Counted from the stretch's first letter, positions 17,207 through 27,137 are shown. The stretch: DNA of 64,000 nucleotides from Salinisphaera sp. LB1 (GCF_003177035.1 NZ_CP029488.1:1674001-1738000), one strand, 5' to 3'. Program-made: numbers and translations. The notes: generated by a model not told the origin, from the sequence alone.

Positions 17207-17328
17207 GGCTGCGTCATGGCCCGGGTGCGCCATAACGAATGGGCGCGCGGCGTCGATCGTCAGCAGCGTAAGTCGGGTGCCGAGAGAAACCATGGGCCGG
17301 TGTGCTTGCCGGGCCTCCCAAGCGAGTT

Positions 17329-17820
17329 TTAGCGGCCCGCGCAGTTCGCGCAGAGACCATCGACTTCGATGGTCTGATGATCGACGATGAACCCGCTCCG
17401 CTTCGCCTCGTTGGCAATGGCGTCGTCGATGTCGGTGCTCTGGATCTCGGCCGCGCGCCCGCATTCGCGGCAGATGAAGAACTTCGGCGGATGGCGGTCG
17501 TGATCGATGCCACAGCCGATGAACGCGTTCTGCGATTCGATCTTGTGGATCAGGCCGGCGTCGAGCAGGAAATCCAGGGCGCGATACACGGTCGGCGGCG
17601 CGGCATTGCCGCGTTCTGTGTTGATCTGGGCGAGTACGTCGTAGGCCTTGGTCGGCTGGTGATTGACCCAGATCAGTTCCAGCACGCGGCGCCGGATCGC
17701 GGTCAGGCGCAGCCCGCGTTCGGCGCAGACCGCCTCGGCCCGGTTCAGGGCGTCGGCGATGCAGGCTTCGTGATCGTGGCCGCGGTGGCCGAACGCTATG
17801 TTTGGTGCCGTCTGGGTCAT
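17329..17820 (-). CDS. zur: Zinc uptake regulator Zur (Fur family)
   Basis: 163 residues from ATG 17820; an in-frame ATG at 17865 with an AGGG upstream is an alternative. A His-rich N terminus (GHRGHDHEACI) precedes the winged helix, TAIRRRVLELIW and PPTVYRALDFLLDAGL. The metal part has DHDRHPPKFFICRECGR and ends in GLCANC, giving two CxxC pairs for a structural zinc. These features separate Zur from Fur. The likely target is the palindrome before znuA 6 kb away. The gap on its 5' side is filled by the full MITE copy, which may influence its promoter. Confidence 0.9.
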   Translation of the reverse strand: MTQTAPNIAFGHRGHDHEACIADALNRAEAVCAERGLRLTAIRRRVLELIWVNHQPTKAYDVLAQINTERGNAAPPTVYRALDFLLDAGLIHKIESQNAFIGCGIDHDRHPPKFFICRECGRAAEIQSTDIDDAIANEAKRSGFIVDHQTIEVDGLCANCAGR

Positions 17821-17932
17821 GGATGATCCGACCGAGATTGTTGGCAAGCATTGTCGCGCGAACATGCGACCCTGGCGAGCGCCGCGCGGCCCGGCGGTGT
17901 CCGTCGGCCCGATACAGCGACTCTGCGTCGTC

Positions 17933-18204
17933 TAGGGCCTGTTGCCGTTTCGTCCGAGTCCGCGCCAAGCGCTGTTTTGCGGCAAGACGAGGCGTAGCGA
18001 ATGTGGCGTAGTCGTTCTACGCGAGAGAGCTACAACGCTGGATTGCCGCAAAACAGCGCTTGTCCCGAAGGGTTGGGCCGCAAATCGCGCCCTGCGGCGT
18101 TGCGAGTCTGGGTCGTGGCACGCCACGACGCGGCGACTCGCGCCTTGCCGGACACGATTTGCGGTCTCCAACGCGGTGCTCGCACGAAACGGCAACAGGC
18201 CCTA
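17933..18204 (+). mobile_element. MITE-like element, full copy 2
   Basis: A 272-bp element beginning TAGGGCCTGTTGCCGTTTCG and ending with its inverse (ACGAAACGGCAACAGGCCCTA at 18184-18204). Nested inside are AGCGCTGTTTTGCGGCA with its complement and CCGCAAATCG with CGATTTGCGG, so a single strand can fold into two arms joined at the base. TA at both ends could be a 2-bp target duplication. It separates the divergent zur and PCuAC-like genes. Confidence 0.88.
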
Positions 18205-18291
18205 GATATTTGGCGGTAAAATACGCGTTTGACAAGAGCATGGGTCGATTGGCGCCATCGGCACCGCGAGCACCACACGGGAGCGCAGCGC

Positions 18292-18882
18292 ATGCGGTAT
18301 TCGTCGATTCTTTCTCTGCTGGCGGCGGCCGGACTGGCCGGCGCTCTGGCCGGCTGCGGGCAGTCCGGCGCGGCGTCGGACTGTGGCCAGCTCGCTATTC
18401 ACGATGCCTGGGTCACACCCGCGCATGCCGGTTCGCGCGAGATGCTCGGCTATTTCACCCTGCGTAACGACGGGTCGGCGCCCGTCACCGTGAACGGCGC
18501 GGCCAGCAATGCCTTCGATCGGGCGATTTTCCAGAACAAGGCGGCGGCCGCGCAGTCCGCGAACAATGCCAATGGCGGCGCCCAGCCGCTGGCGCCGTTC
18601 ACGGTGCAAGGCGGCGCCGAGATGGCATTCAGGCCGGGCGAGCGCGAGGTCGCACTCTACTCGCCGAGCCGGGCCTATAGCGCGGGCGACCACATCAAGC
18701 TGAGCGTGATATGCGGCAGCCAGCATGCCAAGCTGACCACCACGGCGACGGTGCGCGACCGGCACGGCAATCTGCCGGCCGCGGGCGATAGTGAGGATGC
18801 CGCCGATCGCCAGCAGGTGATTAAGGACGGGCGCGACGGCGGCGGCGCCGGGGCGACTGACGACTCCAAGACTGCGAACTGA
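18292..18882 (+). CDS. PCuAC-like (DUF461) lipoprotein with altered copper site
   Basis: 196 residues. The signal ends in a lipobox, GALAGC, so the protein should be a membrane-anchored periplasmic lipoprotein. The cupredoxin-like domain is recognisable from IHDAWVTPAHAGSREMLGYFTLRNDGSAPV and the later FRPGEREVALYSP. In true PCuAC copper chaperones the copper ligands form an H(M)x10Mx21HxM pattern. Here the first His region reads FDRAIFQNK and the expected HxM is absent, with REVAL in its place. Copper binding may be lost or moved. A low-complexity tail rich in Asp and Gly ends the protein. Confidence 0.65.
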   Translation: MRYSSILSLLAAAGLAGALAGCGQSGAASDCGQLAIHDAWVTPAHAGSREMLGYFTLRNDGSAPVTVNGAASNAFDRAIFQNKAAAAQSANNANGGAQPLAPFTVQGGAEMAFRPGEREVALYSPSRAYSAGDHIKLSVICGSQHAKLTTTATVRDRHGNLPAAGDSEDAADRQQVIKDGRDGGGAGATDDSKTAN

Positions 18883-18900
18883 TCGCGACGGATGCAAGCC

Positions 18901-19749
18901 ATGGCATTGGCCTTCACCAAGATGCACGGGCTCGGTAACGACTTCGTGGTGCTCGACGCCACGACCGCGCCGATCGCGCTCGACCAGGCGACCGCCCGGC
19001 GTATCGCCGACCGCCGCTTCGGCATCGGTTGCGATCAGATCCTGATCGTCGAGCCGCCGCGCAGCGCGGAAGCGGATTTCGCCTACCGCATTCTCAATTC
19101 GGACGGCAGCGAATCCGGCCAGTGCGGCAACGGCGCGCGCTGTTTCGTGCGCTACGTGCGCGAGGCCGGGCTGACCGACAAGCGCCGCATCGTGGTCGAT
19201 ATCCGCGACGGCCGGATGACGCTGGAAGCACTGGACGACGACCTGTTCGCGGTCGCGCTCGGTGTGCCCGAGTTCGAGCCCGCGCGTATTCCACTGACCG
19301 GTTTCGATCGCGCGCCGAGTTACCGGCTGGACGACGTGGCCGGGCAATCGGTGACGTTTGCCGCGGTATCGCTGGGCAATCCGCACGCGGTTCTTCGTGT
19401 GCCCGACGTGGCGAGCGCCGAGGTCGAGCGCATCGGTCCGGCGCTGGAGCGCCACCCCGCGTTCCCCGAGCGTGTGAATGTGGGTTTCTGTGAAATCGTG
19501 GCGCGCGATCACATCCGTCTGCGCGTATTCGAGCGCGGCGCCGGTGAGACGCTCGCCTGTGGCAGCGGGGCGGCCGCGGCGGTGGTCACGGGCATTGCCG
19601 CCGGCGACCTTGACGCCGACGTGCGAGTGGATCTGCCGGGCGGCAGTGCGCGTATACGCTGGGAAAGCGCCGATGCGCCGGCGGTTCTCATCGGGCCGGC
19701 GGAACGCGTTTTCGAGGGGAAACTGGTATCGTCTGATCAGGGGCGATGA
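18901..19749 (+). CDS. dapF: Diaminopimelate epimerase
   Basis: 282 residues from ATG 18901 (an ATG at 18892 is in frame). It interconverts LL- and meso-diaminopimelate for lysine and peptidoglycan. The start MALAFTKMHGLGNDFVV is diagnostic. The two catalytic cysteines lie in SGQCGNGARC (Cys75) and TLACGSGAAAAV. SLGNPHAVLRV and the closing PAERVFEG are also typical. dapF-DUF484-xerC is a conserved gammaproteobacterial order, seen here with 74- and 14-base gaps. Confidence 0.95.
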   Translation: MALAFTKMHGLGNDFVVLDATTAPIALDQATARRIADRRFGIGCDQILIVEPPRSAEADFAYRILNSDGSESGQCGNGARCFVRYVREAGLTDKRRIVVDIRDGRMTLEALDDDLFAVALGVPEFEPARIPLTGFDRAPSYRLDDVAGQSVTFAAVSLGNPHAVLRVPDVASAEVERIGPALERHPAFPERVNVGFCEIVARDHIRLRVFERGAGETLACGSGAAAAVVTGIAAGDLDADVRVDLPGGSARIRWESADAPAVLIGPAERVFEGKLVSSDQGR

Positions 19750-19823
19750 GCCCTGAACCGCTGTCGCCGTCCATGGCGCGTTTGTTGCCTCGCCGGTGAC
19801 AGCCACCGAAAAGATCGCCTGCC

Positions 19824-20534
19824 ATGAACGAAGCCGAAAAACAGCCTGTATCGATTGATCTCGACGAATCCGAGGTGGCGGCCTATCTCGCCGCGCACCC
19901 GGATTTTCTGCGCCGGCATCCCGAGGCCTTCGAGGCCATGGATGTGCCGCATGCCTCGGGTAGCGCCGTCTCGCTGATCGAGCGCCAGGTGCGCGTACTG
20001 CGCGATACCAACGCCAGGATCCAGTCGCGCTTCGAGGAGCTGCTGGCCGCCGCCCAGAGCAACGAGGAGCGCGTGGTCCAGCTCAATCGCGTGGCCCGGA
20101 TCATGGCCGGTGCGGTCGAGGTCGATCCCATGATCGAGTCGCTCACGCGTTGCCTGGGCGATCATCTGGCCGTGGACCGCGTTTATGTCGGCATTCAGGG
20201 CACGCTGCCGACGACCGTCGACAGTATCCAGCCGCTGGAGGATGACGCCGACGCCAGCCGGGCGCTGACCAATGTATTTCGTCGGGGCAAGCCGATCTGC
20301 GGCGAATTGAGCGCGACTCAATCCAAGGCGTTGTTCGCCAGCGACGACGATGCGCTGATGACCAGCGCTGCGATGATCCCGCTGGGCCAGCACGGCATAC
20401 ACGGCGCGATCGTGCTCGCCAGTGCCGATCCGAAACGCTTCACCGCCGATATGGGCACGCTGTTCGTGGAATTGTTCGGCGACCTGCTCACGGCCACGCT
20501 GCGTCGTCTGCTCGGCACCGACGTGTTGCCCTGA
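19824..20534 (+). CDS. DUF484 family protein
   Basis: 236 residues. The N terminus ([19 protein letters not shown]) is the DUF484 hallmark, followed by [20 protein letters not shown], a short coiled region, and a GAF-like C-terminal half with AAMIPLG and [15 protein letters not shown]. It is always found between dapF and xerC in related bacteria. No enzymatic role is established. The GAF-like fold suggests ligand sensing, which is inference. Confidence 0.9.
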   Translation: MNEAEKQPVSIDLDESEVAAYLAAHPDFLRRHPEAFEAMDVPHASGSAVSLIERQVRVLRDTNARIQSRFEELLAAAQSNEERVVQLNRVARIMAGAVEVDPMIESLTRCLGDHLAVDRVYVGIQGTLPTTVDSIQPLEDDADASRALTNVFRRGKPICGELSATQSKALFASDDDALMTSAAMIPLGQHGIHGAIVLASADPKRFTADMGTLFVELFGDLLTATLRRLLGTDVLP

Positions 20535-20548
20535 TCGGTCGTCGCGCC

Positions 20549-21487
20549 ATGGCCGCTAGTGGCGACACGAGCACATCGAAACGCGAGGCGTTGGAGCGCG
20601 CGATCGCGGATTATCTCGATCACCTGCGACACATCCGCCGGGCCTCGGCGCATACGGTGGCCGGTTATGCCCGCGATCTGGCGGCGGCCGGGGATTTTCT
20701 GTCCGGCCGCGGCATCGACGACTGGCGCCGGGTCACGCCGGCCGACATGCGCGACCTGCTGGCCGCGCGCCATCGTGGCGGCGCCAAGCCCACCAGCCTG
20801 GCGCGGCTGGCCTCGGCCGTGCGCAGCTTCTATGTCTGGCGCATGCGCCAGGGACTGTCCGAGACCAACCCGGCGGCCGATGTGCGGGCGCCGAAAAAAC
20901 CGGCGCGCCTGCCGGAAACCATCGATGTCGACGATCTCGCGGCCATGCTCGATGCCACGCCGGGCGATACGCTCGAAGTGCGCGATCACGCTCTACTGGA
21001 ATTGTTCTATACCGCCGGCATTCGCTTGGCCGAGGCCGTGGGGCTGGACGTGACCGATCTCGATCTCGCGGCCGGTGAGGCGCGCGTGATCGGCAAGGGC
21101 AATCGCCAGCGCACGGTACCGGTCGGCTCACGGGCTGCGGCGGCACTGAAACACTGGCTCAGCGAGCGCGCCAATCTGGCCGCGCCCGGCGAAACGGCGT
21201 TGTTCGTCTCGCGTCGCGGCAGCCGGCTGTCGCGTTCCAGCGTGGCGGCGCGGATGGAGCGCTGGGCGATCAGCCACGGCCTGCCGGTGCATCTGCATCC
21301 GCACAAACTGCGTCATTCCTTTGCCACCCACATGCTGGAATCCTCGGCCGATCTGCGCGCAGTGCAGGAACTGCTCGGCCACGCCAATATCTCCACCACA
21401 CAGATCTACACCCATCTGGATTTCTCGCATCTGGCGCGCATCTACGATGCCGCCCATCCGCGGGCGCATGGCGAAGCAGAGGATTAG
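20549..21487 (+). CDS. xerC: Tyrosine recombinase XerC
   Basis: 312 residues. The N-terminal SAM-like domain ([23 protein letters not shown]) grips DNA. The catalytic domain contains the first Arg in [13 protein letters not shown], the Lys in [25 protein letters not shown] (HxxR) and [16 protein letters not shown] with the nucleophilic Tyr. It resolves chromosome dimers at dif with XerD. The neighbours dapF and DUF484 support XerC over XerD. It lacks the extra IntI patch, so it is not an integron integrase. Confidence 0.95.
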   Translation: MAASGDTSTSKREALERAIADYLDHLRHIRRASAHTVAGYARDLAAAGDFLSGRGIDDWRRVTPADMRDLLAARHRGGAKPTSLARLASAVRSFYVWRMRQGLSETNPAADVRAPKKPARLPETIDVDDLAAMLDATPGDTLEVRDHALLELFYTAGIRLAEAVGLDVTDLDLAAGEARVIGKGNRQRTVPVGSRAAAALKHWLSERANLAAPGETALFVSRRGSRLSRSSVAARMERWAISHGLPVHLHPHKLRHSFATHMLESSADLRAVQELLGHANISTTQIYTHLDFSHLARIYDAAHPRAHGEAED

Positions 21488-21576
21488 GGCGTGATGCGAA
21501 GGCGTATTGCCTGACGACACGCTCTCGCGCAGTGTCTTTTGGATGCAGCCTGCTTATGGGCCACGTTCTCCAACAA

Positions 21577-21622
21577 AGTCTGCGTTCATCGCATCTGCGT
21601 AGATCTGCGTCCATCTGCGGAG
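21577..21622 (-). repeat. CGCAGAT-type repeat, single-armed copy
   Basis: Four spaced ATCTGCG/GTCTGCG units lie just downstream of the AraC gene stop. They match one arm of the nested inverted repeats at 27.1 and 28.3 kb; no opposite arm is seen here. Confidence 0.6.
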
Positions 21623-21629
21623 AATCCGT

Positions 21630-22589
21630 TTACAGACCGTGTGACGCGGCTCGACGCGTGGCGGCGCGCCGCCCGGGTTCGGCCGCATGGGCGGCGGCGT
21701 CCTCGGCCAGCGATTGCCGGTATTCACGCGGCGTGGTGCCGGTCAGGCGCCGGAAGTGGCGATTGAAGTTCGACAGATTGCTGTAGCCGGCCATGAAGCA
21801 GACATCGGCCACCGAATAGCGCGAATCCAGCAGCAATCGGCAGGCGTGGTCGATCCGGAGCCGGCGCACGAAGGCAACGAACGTATCGCCCGTGGCCTGC
21901 TTGAAGAAGCGCGAGAAGGTCGAGGGCGTCATGCCCTGCCAGCGCGCCACCGCTGTCATGCTGATATGGCGATTGAAGTGGCGATGGATGTGCTGAAGGA
22001 TTGCGTCCACCTGCTCCGAGCGCACGCCGGCATGCCGCAGGTGATAATCCGGGCTGGTCAGCAGCCGATAGTCGTTGCGCGCCAGCCGGCCCAGCAGCTC
22101 GATCAGCGTGGAGACACGTGCCACATCGTCCTGGTGGCCCATGGCTTCCAGTCGGCTCGCGGCGTCCTGGGCATCGGCGCCGGTGAACAGCACGCCGCGG
22201 CCAGTGTCCTGTATCAGCCGTTCCACCCGGCGTAGTTCCGGGCACAGGCGCATCAACGATTCCAACCATTCGCCGCGAAACTGCAACACCACGTCGCGCT
22301 GCTCGATGACGTCGTCGTCTTGCAGCAGGTCGCTGAACCAGGCGTGCGGCAGGTTGGGCCCCACCAGCACCAGGTTGCCCGGCCCGAACCGGCCGGCGTA
22401 GTCCCCCACCATGTAGTGGCCGTAGGAATGCCGGATCAGGTGCAGCTCGTACTCGGGGTGGAAATTCCATTTCGCCAGCGGCGAGGGAAACCCGTGGGTA
22501 TGCCAGTAAAAGCTGTGGCGCGGATCGTGGGCAATGTTCTCGTAGACCGGCTCGCCCAGTTCGCCGGGCCGGGGGTAGGGGCCGCTCAT
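21630..22589 (-). CDS. AraC-family regulator of the adjoining polyol operon
   Basis: 319 residues. The N-terminal cupin-like sensor (WNFHPEYELHLI and GNLVLVGPNLPHAW) is the part that binds sugars in AraC-type regulators. The C-terminal pair of HTH motifs begins ISMTAVARWQGMTPSTFSRFFKQATG and continues with SVADVCFMAGYSNLSNFNRHFRRLTGTTPREYR. It is divergent from the dehydrogenase/ABC operon 298 bases away and probably activates it when a polyol is present. Confidence 0.88.
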   Translation of the reverse strand: MSGPYPRPGELGEPVYENIAHDPRHSFYWHTHGFPSPLAKWNFHPEYELHLIRHSYGHYMVGDYAGRFGPGNLVLVGPNLPHAWFSDLLQDDDVIEQRDVVLQFRGEWLESLMRLCPELRRVERLIQDTGRGVLFTGADAQDAASRLEAMGHQDDVARVSTLIELLGRLARNDYRLLTSPDYHLRHAGVRSEQVDAILQHIHRHFNRHISMTAVARWQGMTPSTFSRFFKQATGDTFVAFVRRLRIDHACRLLLDSRYSVADVCFMAGYSNLSNFNRHFRRLTGTTPREYRQSLAEDAAAHAAEPGRRAATRRAASHGL

Positions 22590-22886
22590 ATCGCGCCTGT
22601 TACGCCGCGCAATAAGCCGGCTGGTCGATCCGCGGCCGGCGGTGCGGCCGACCAGAGCCTGATTTCGCGTCCTGCTTTAGTCGTACTGATTGCTGTATCA
22701 AGCATTTTTCCAAACCCGGACGATGTCGGTAACTATGCATTCTTGCAGGATTATCAGCGAGCAGGGGTTCAGGTCGTGAAAAAAAGTACAGATCGGGCGA
22801 AAAATCCGGTCTAGTCCGCTCGCCGGGTGCAGCCGTAGCGTCGACGGTAACTTAAGCCGTACGCGGCCAGGAATTGAGGAGGCGCA
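22590..22886. promoter_or_regulatory. Divergent control region, araC-type gene and polyol operon
   Basis: About 300 bp without a gene. The middle part (22690-22810) is noticeably AT-richer than the flanks, with runs such as GAAAAAAAG, fitting promoters for both directions. I cannot name operator half-sites by eye. A good GAGGAGG ribosome site precedes the dehydrogenase. Confidence 0.5.
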
Positions 22887-23933
22887 ATGCAAGCCCAGGC
22901 GCTGGTGCTGGAACGACAGCACGAATTGTCCCTGCGAGAGATTGACCTGCCGGCGGAGCTCGGCGCGCATGACGTGCGCGTGCACGTGCATACCGTCGGT
23001 ATCTGCGGCAGCGATGTCCACTATTACACCCACGGCCGCATCGGTCCGTTCGTGGTCAACGAGCCGATGGTGCTGGGCCACGAGGCCTCCGGCACCATCA
23101 CCGAAGTGGGCTCGGCGGTCACCGACCTGGCGGTGGGCGACCGGGTGTGCATGGAGCCGGGTATTCCGGACATGACCTCCCGCGCCGCCAAGCTCGGGGT
23201 CTACAACGTCGATCCGGCGGTGCGTTTCTGGGCCACGCCGCCGATCCATGGCTGCCTGACGCCGGAAGTGGTGCATCCTGCGGCCTTCACCTACAAGTTG
23301 CCGGACAACGTGTCGTTCGCCGAGGGCGCGATGGTCGAGCCGTTGGCGATCGGTATGCAGGCCACCGTCAAGGCGCGCATGACGCCGGGCGATGTCTGTG
23401 TCGTCACCGGCGCCGGGCCGATCGGGCTGATGGTCGCGTTGTCGGCGTTGGCCGGCGGGGCCAGTGAAGTGATCGTCTCCGATCTGGTCGACGAAAAGCT
23501 CGAGATCGCGGCCGGCTATGACGGCATCACGACTGTGAACGTCGCGCGCGAGTCGCTGACCGACAAGGTCGCCGCGCGCTGCGGCGCCGACTGGGGTGCC
23601 GACGTCGTGTTCGAGGCCAGCGGCAGCCCGAAGGTCTACGATGATGCGCTGGCATCAGTGCGCCCGGCGGGCACGCTGGTACTGGTGGGCATGCCGGTAG
23701 AGCCGGTGACCTTCGACATCGTCGCCGCCCAGGCCAAGGAAATCTCGATCGAGACGGTGTTTCGCTACGCCAACGTCTACGACCGCACGATCGCCCTGAT
23801 CGCCTCGGGCAAGATCGATCTTAAGCCATTGATTTCGGAAACGTTCGACTTCGCCGACAGCGTCGCCGCCTTCGAGCGCGCCGCCCGCGGCGAGCCGAGC
23901 GACGTGAAGCTGCAGATCCTGCTGGATAAATAG
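22887..23933 (+). CDS. NAD-dependent xylitol/sorbitol dehydrogenase (zinc MDR)
   Basis: 348 residues of the polyol dehydrogenase branch of medium-chain dehydrogenases, oxidising xylitol to xylulose or sorbitol to fructose. The catalytic zinc site shows as [16 protein letters not shown] (Cys, and a Tyr typical of the branch) and LGHEASG (His, Glu), with MVEPLAIG later. NAD binding is [11 protein letters not shown]. The four structural-zinc cysteines are absent ([16 protein letters not shown]), as in many bacterial xylitol dehydrogenases. It leads the operon with the polyol importer. Confidence 0.88.
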   Translation: MQAQALVLERQHELSLREIDLPAELGAHDVRVHVHTVGICGSDVHYYTHGRIGPFVVNEPMVLGHEASGTITEVGSAVTDLAVGDRVCMEPGIPDMTSRAAKLGVYNVDPAVRFWATPPIHGCLTPEVVHPAAFTYKLPDNVSFAEGAMVEPLAIGMQATVKARMTPGDVCVVTGAGPIGLMVALSALAGGASEVIVSDLVDEKLEIAAGYDGITTVNVARESLTDKVAARCGADWGADVVFEASGSPKVYDDALASVRPAGTLVLVGMPVEPVTFDIVAAQAKEISIETVFRYANVYDRTIALIASGKIDLKPLISETFDFADSVAAFERAARGEPSDVKLQILLDK

Positions 23934-23954
23934 AACACACAAGGAGGCCGGACC

Positions 23955-25391
23955 ATGACCACTCATCACTCACGCCGCGACATTCTCAAGGGCCTGGGCG
24001 GCGCGGCCGCCCTGACCACGCTGGGCGCGGGGTCGTTGCGTACTGCGCTGGCCCAGACCATGGCCGACGACAAGACCTGGAAACAGGCCAGCGGCACGAC
24101 CATTCAGTTCATCTCCGAGAACACGCCGCCGACCACCGCGATCGCGGCCAACCTGGAGCCGTTCAAGAAACTGACTGGCATAGACGTCAAGATCACCCAG
24201 CTTGAGCTTGGCGATCTGGTCAAGAAGGTGGCACTGGACTTCGGCTCCGGCCGCAGCGCCTACGACGTGATCTATGCCGACCCGTATCAGGTGGTTGCGC
24301 CCTATCACCAGGGCCTGATGGATCTGAACACGCTCAACGGCAAGCATGGGCTGCCGGCCGTGCCCAAGGGGCTCGGCGACTTCATCCCGACCCAGCTTGG
24401 CGCGGCGGGCTATTTCGGCAATCGCAAGGCGCTGTATGCGCTGCCCTACGATTGCCCGACCATGATCTGGATCTATCGCAAGGACTTGTTCGACAAGTAC
24501 CACGACCAGATGCAACAGGATCTCGGCTTCGACCCGACGCCGTCCGACAAGATCACCTGGGAGCAGTACTACCAGATCGCGAAGTGGTTCAATGGCGATC
24601 ACGTCAAGGAAGTGAAGTACGGCACCGGCCACCAGGCCAAGCAGTACGACTCGCTGATGTGCGATTTCTCCAACGTGCTGATGGCCTACGGCGGCGAGTA
24701 TTTCCACAATGGTGACCAGGTCGGCCTGCTCGGTACGGCCAAGCCGGGCCCGTGCACGCTGGATCAGCCGGCCGCGATCCAGGCCGCCCAGTTCTACCAG
24801 AAGTTGCTCAAGATCGCCGATCCGGGCAGCACGAGCTGGGACTGGACCGGCGTAGCCAATGCCTTCGAGAACGATCGCTTCGCGATGATGCCGGAATGGC
24901 ACGAGTTCGCCGGCTCGCTGGAATCCGGCAAGCTCAAGGGCAAGGTCGGTTATGCGCCGCTGCCCACGGGCCCCGCGCGCAGCGCCAACCTGTATGGCGG
25001 CACCGGTATCGGTATCAACGGCAACGCCACCGGCAAGCAGAAGACCGCGGCCTGGCTGTTCGTGGTCTGGGCCACCTCGCCGCAGACCCAGCTGGCCGGC
25101 CTCAAGAGCAAGCAAGGCGGCGGCACGCCGACCCGCACTTCGGTCTACAACATGCCCGAGGTGAAAAAGGCCAGCCATCCGCCGACCGACATGCCCAACA
25201 TGCTCACGGCCGATACCATGCAGGTGGCCTGGGACAGCGACCATATTGGCCTGCGGCCCAAGATTCCGTCGTGGAACCAGGCGGATACGGCCGTGTTCAC
25301 CGAGTTGTCCAAGATGCTGGCTGGTCAGCAGTCGCCCGAGCAGACCATGAAGTCGGCCAAGCACAAGGTCGACTCGGCGACGGGCGCGTAA
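23955..25391 (+). CDS. ABC sugar/polyol binding protein (Tat-exported)
   Basis: 478 residues. The N terminus has a twin-arginine motif, SRRDILKGLGG, followed by a hydrophobic stretch and an ALAQ cleavage site, so it is exported folded. The rest fits the family 1 solute-binding fold (MalE/UgpB group): ITQLELGDLVKKVALDFGSG, YALPYDCPTMIWIYRKDLF and PEWHEFAGSLESGKLKGKVG. Strong AAGGAGG ribosome site. With the following permeases it brings polyols into the cell. The neighbouring dehydrogenases make xylitol, sorbitol, arabitol or mannitol the likely substrate. Confidence 0.88.
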   Translation: MTTHHSRRDILKGLGGAAALTTLGAGSLRTALAQTMADDKTWKQASGTTIQFISENTPPTTAIAANLEPFKKLTGIDVKITQLELGDLVKKVALDFGSGRSAYDVIYADPYQVVAPYHQGLMDLNTLNGKHGLPAVPKGLGDFIPTQLGAAGYFGNRKALYALPYDCPTMIWIYRKDLFDKYHDQMQQDLGFDPTPSDKITWEQYYQIAKWFNGDHVKEVKYGTGHQAKQYDSLMCDFSNVLMAYGGEYFHNGDQVGLLGTAKPGPCTLDQPAAIQAAQFYQKLLKIADPGSTSWDWTGVANAFENDRFAMMPEWHEFAGSLESGKLKGKVGYAPLPTGPARSANLYGGTGIGINGNATGKQKTAAWLFVVWATSPQTQLAGLKSKQGGGTPTRTSVYNMPEVKKASHPPTDMPNMLTADTMQVAWDSDHIGLRPKIPSWNQADTAVFTELSKMLAGQQSPEQTMKSAKHKVDSATGA

Positions 25392-25396
25392 CGACC

Positions 25397-26284
25397 ATGG
25401 CAGCTAAGGCGCGCCGCGGCGGGCAGGGCTTCGAGCTGGCGATGATGTCGCCAGCTCTGCTCCTGCTCGCGGCGATCTCGTTCATTCCGTTGTTCACCAT
25501 GATCTGGATGAGCCTGAGCAAGGTCGGGCTCATCGGCGGGCTGTCGTTCGACTTCATCGGGCTGGCCAACTGGAAGCATCTGTTCAGCGATCCGGACATC
25601 GGCTCGAGCTGGATCCTGAGCGTGATCTATTTCGCGGCTACGGTGGGCGCGGAGATGATCGTCGGCACGGTGATGGCACTGCTTATCCACAGCCTGATCA
25701 AGGCCCGCAACATCGTGCTGTCGCTGGTGCTGATTCCGATGTTCATCGCGCCGATCATCGTCGGCCTGCTCGGGCGTTTTCTGCTGGATCCGAGCTTCGG
25801 ACTGTACTCGTGGTTTCTGTCCGCCACCGGGCTGTACGACGGCAATATCCTGGGCTCGGTCGGGCCCGCTCTGGCGGCGGTGATTGCGCTGGATATCTGG
25901 GAATGGTCGCCGCTGGTCGCGCTCATCGTGCTGGCCGGGCTCACGGCCGTGCCGACGGATATTATCGAGGCGGCTGAGGTCGATGGCGCCAGTTATCGGC
26001 ACAAGCTGGTGTCGATCATCCTGCCGTCGATCCTGCCGATTCTGCTGGTGGCCCTGCTGATCCGCGCGATGGACGCGATCCGTTTCTTCGCGATCATCTT
26101 CATCACCACCAACGGCGGGCCGGCGGATTCGACCAAGATCATCCCCATCCGGCTGTACGACATCGCCTTTCGTTTCTTCGATCTGGGCTATGCCTCGGCC
26201 GTGGGCCTGACCATGCTCGTGTTCTCGATCGTCATCGCGACCGTGTTCGTGCGCGTGCTCAAACGCAACGAGGCTGTGGCATGA
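25397..26284 (+). CDS. ABC polyol/sugar permease (MalF type)
   Basis: 295 residues with six hydrophobic segments. The cytoplasmic EAA loop, which docks the ATPase, reads IEAAEVDGASYRHKLVSIIL. It begins five bases after the binding-protein stop and overlaps the next permease by four bases (ATGA). A longer open frame runs upstream inside the binding-protein gene in another phase and is not used. Confidence 0.9.
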   Translation: MAAKARRGGQGFELAMMSPALLLLAAISFIPLFTMIWMSLSKVGLIGGLSFDFIGLANWKHLFSDPDIGSSWILSVIYFAATVGAEMIVGTVMALLIHSLIKARNIVLSLVLIPMFIAPIIVGLLGRFLLDPSFGLYSWFLSATGLYDGNILGSVGPALAAVIALDIWEWSPLVALIVLAGLTAVPTDIIEAAEVDGASYRHKLVSIILPSILPILLVALLIRAMDAIRFFAIIFITTNGGPADSTKIIPIRLYDIAFRFFDLGYASAVGLTMLVFSIVIATVFVRVLKRNEAVA

Positions 26285-27111
26285 ATACCCGGGGCCATCC
26301 GCTCAGCACGCTCTTCCGCTGGGTATTGATTGCGCTCATGCTGGTCTGGACGCTGGTGCCCATCGCCTGGATGGTGCTGTCGTCGTTCAAACCCAACAAC
26401 GCGATCACGGCCTATCCGCCGGAGCTGTTCTTTGCGCCCACGCTGGCGCACTACGGGGCGCTGTTCTCGGGCGGCAACAATCTCTGGCACAACGTCGTCA
26501 ACAGCCTGATCGCCACCGGCGTGTCCACGTTCATCGCGGTGGTGCTGGGCGCGACCGCGGGCTATGGCCTGTCGCGCATCCAGATTCGCGGCAAGGATCA
26601 TCTGGCGTTCTGGATCATCAGCACACGCATGGCGCCGATCGCGGCGGTGATCGTGCCGTTGTATCTGATGTTCCGTTATCTGCACATGCTGGATAGCTAC
26701 AGCGGCCTGATCGTGGCGTATCTCAGCTTCAACCTGCCGTTCGCAATCTGGTTGATGACGGCCTTCTTCGACGACCTGCCGCGCGACCTGGAAGAGGCCG
26801 CCCGCATCGACGGCGCCACCAAATGGCAGGTGTTCTGGCACGTCGCCCTGCCGCTGATGAAACCCGGCATCGCCACTACCACCATCCTGTGTTTCATCTT
26901 TGCCTGGAACGATTATGCGTTCGCCGCCACCTTCGCCGGCCCGGGCACGCAGACCATTCCCATCGCCGCCGCCCAGCTGCTCACGCAGACCGGCATCGAC
27001 TGGGGCAAGCTGCTGGCCATCGGCACCGTCGTTGTCTGCCCAATGGCCGTATTCGGCCTGCTGGTCAAACGCTGGCTCGTTACCGGGCTGACGCTCGGCG
27101 CGGTGAAGTAG
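26281..27111 (+). CDS. ABC polyol/sugar permease (MalG type)
   Basis: 276 residues with six membrane helices. The EAA loop is LEEAARIDGATKWQVFWHVALP. The start WVLIALMLVWTLVPIAWMVLSSFKP and the end VKRWLVTGLTLGAVK are standard for MalG-type subunits. It forms the membrane channel with the preceding permease. Confidence 0.92.
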   Translation: MNTRGHPLSTLFRWVLIALMLVWTLVPIAWMVLSSFKPNNAITAYPPELFFAPTLAHYGALFSGGNNLWHNVVNSLIATGVSTFIAVVLGATAGYGLSRIQIRGKDHLAFWIISTRMAPIAAVIVPLYLMFRYLHMLDSYSGLIVAYLSFNLPFAIWLMTAFFDDLPRDLEEAARIDGATKWQVFWHVALPLMKPGIATTTILCFIFAWNDYAFAATFAGPGTQTIPIAAAQLLTQTGIDWGKLLAIGTVVVCPMAVFGLLVKRWLVTGLTLGAVK

Positions 27112-27137
27112 GTTGTTGTGTAGTGTTCGTTCGAGAG

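Noticed and set aside
20549-21487. Integron integrase for the cassette array
   Set aside because: This tyrosine recombinase has the XerC context (dapF-DUF484) and no IntI-specific insert; it lies 12 kb from the array.
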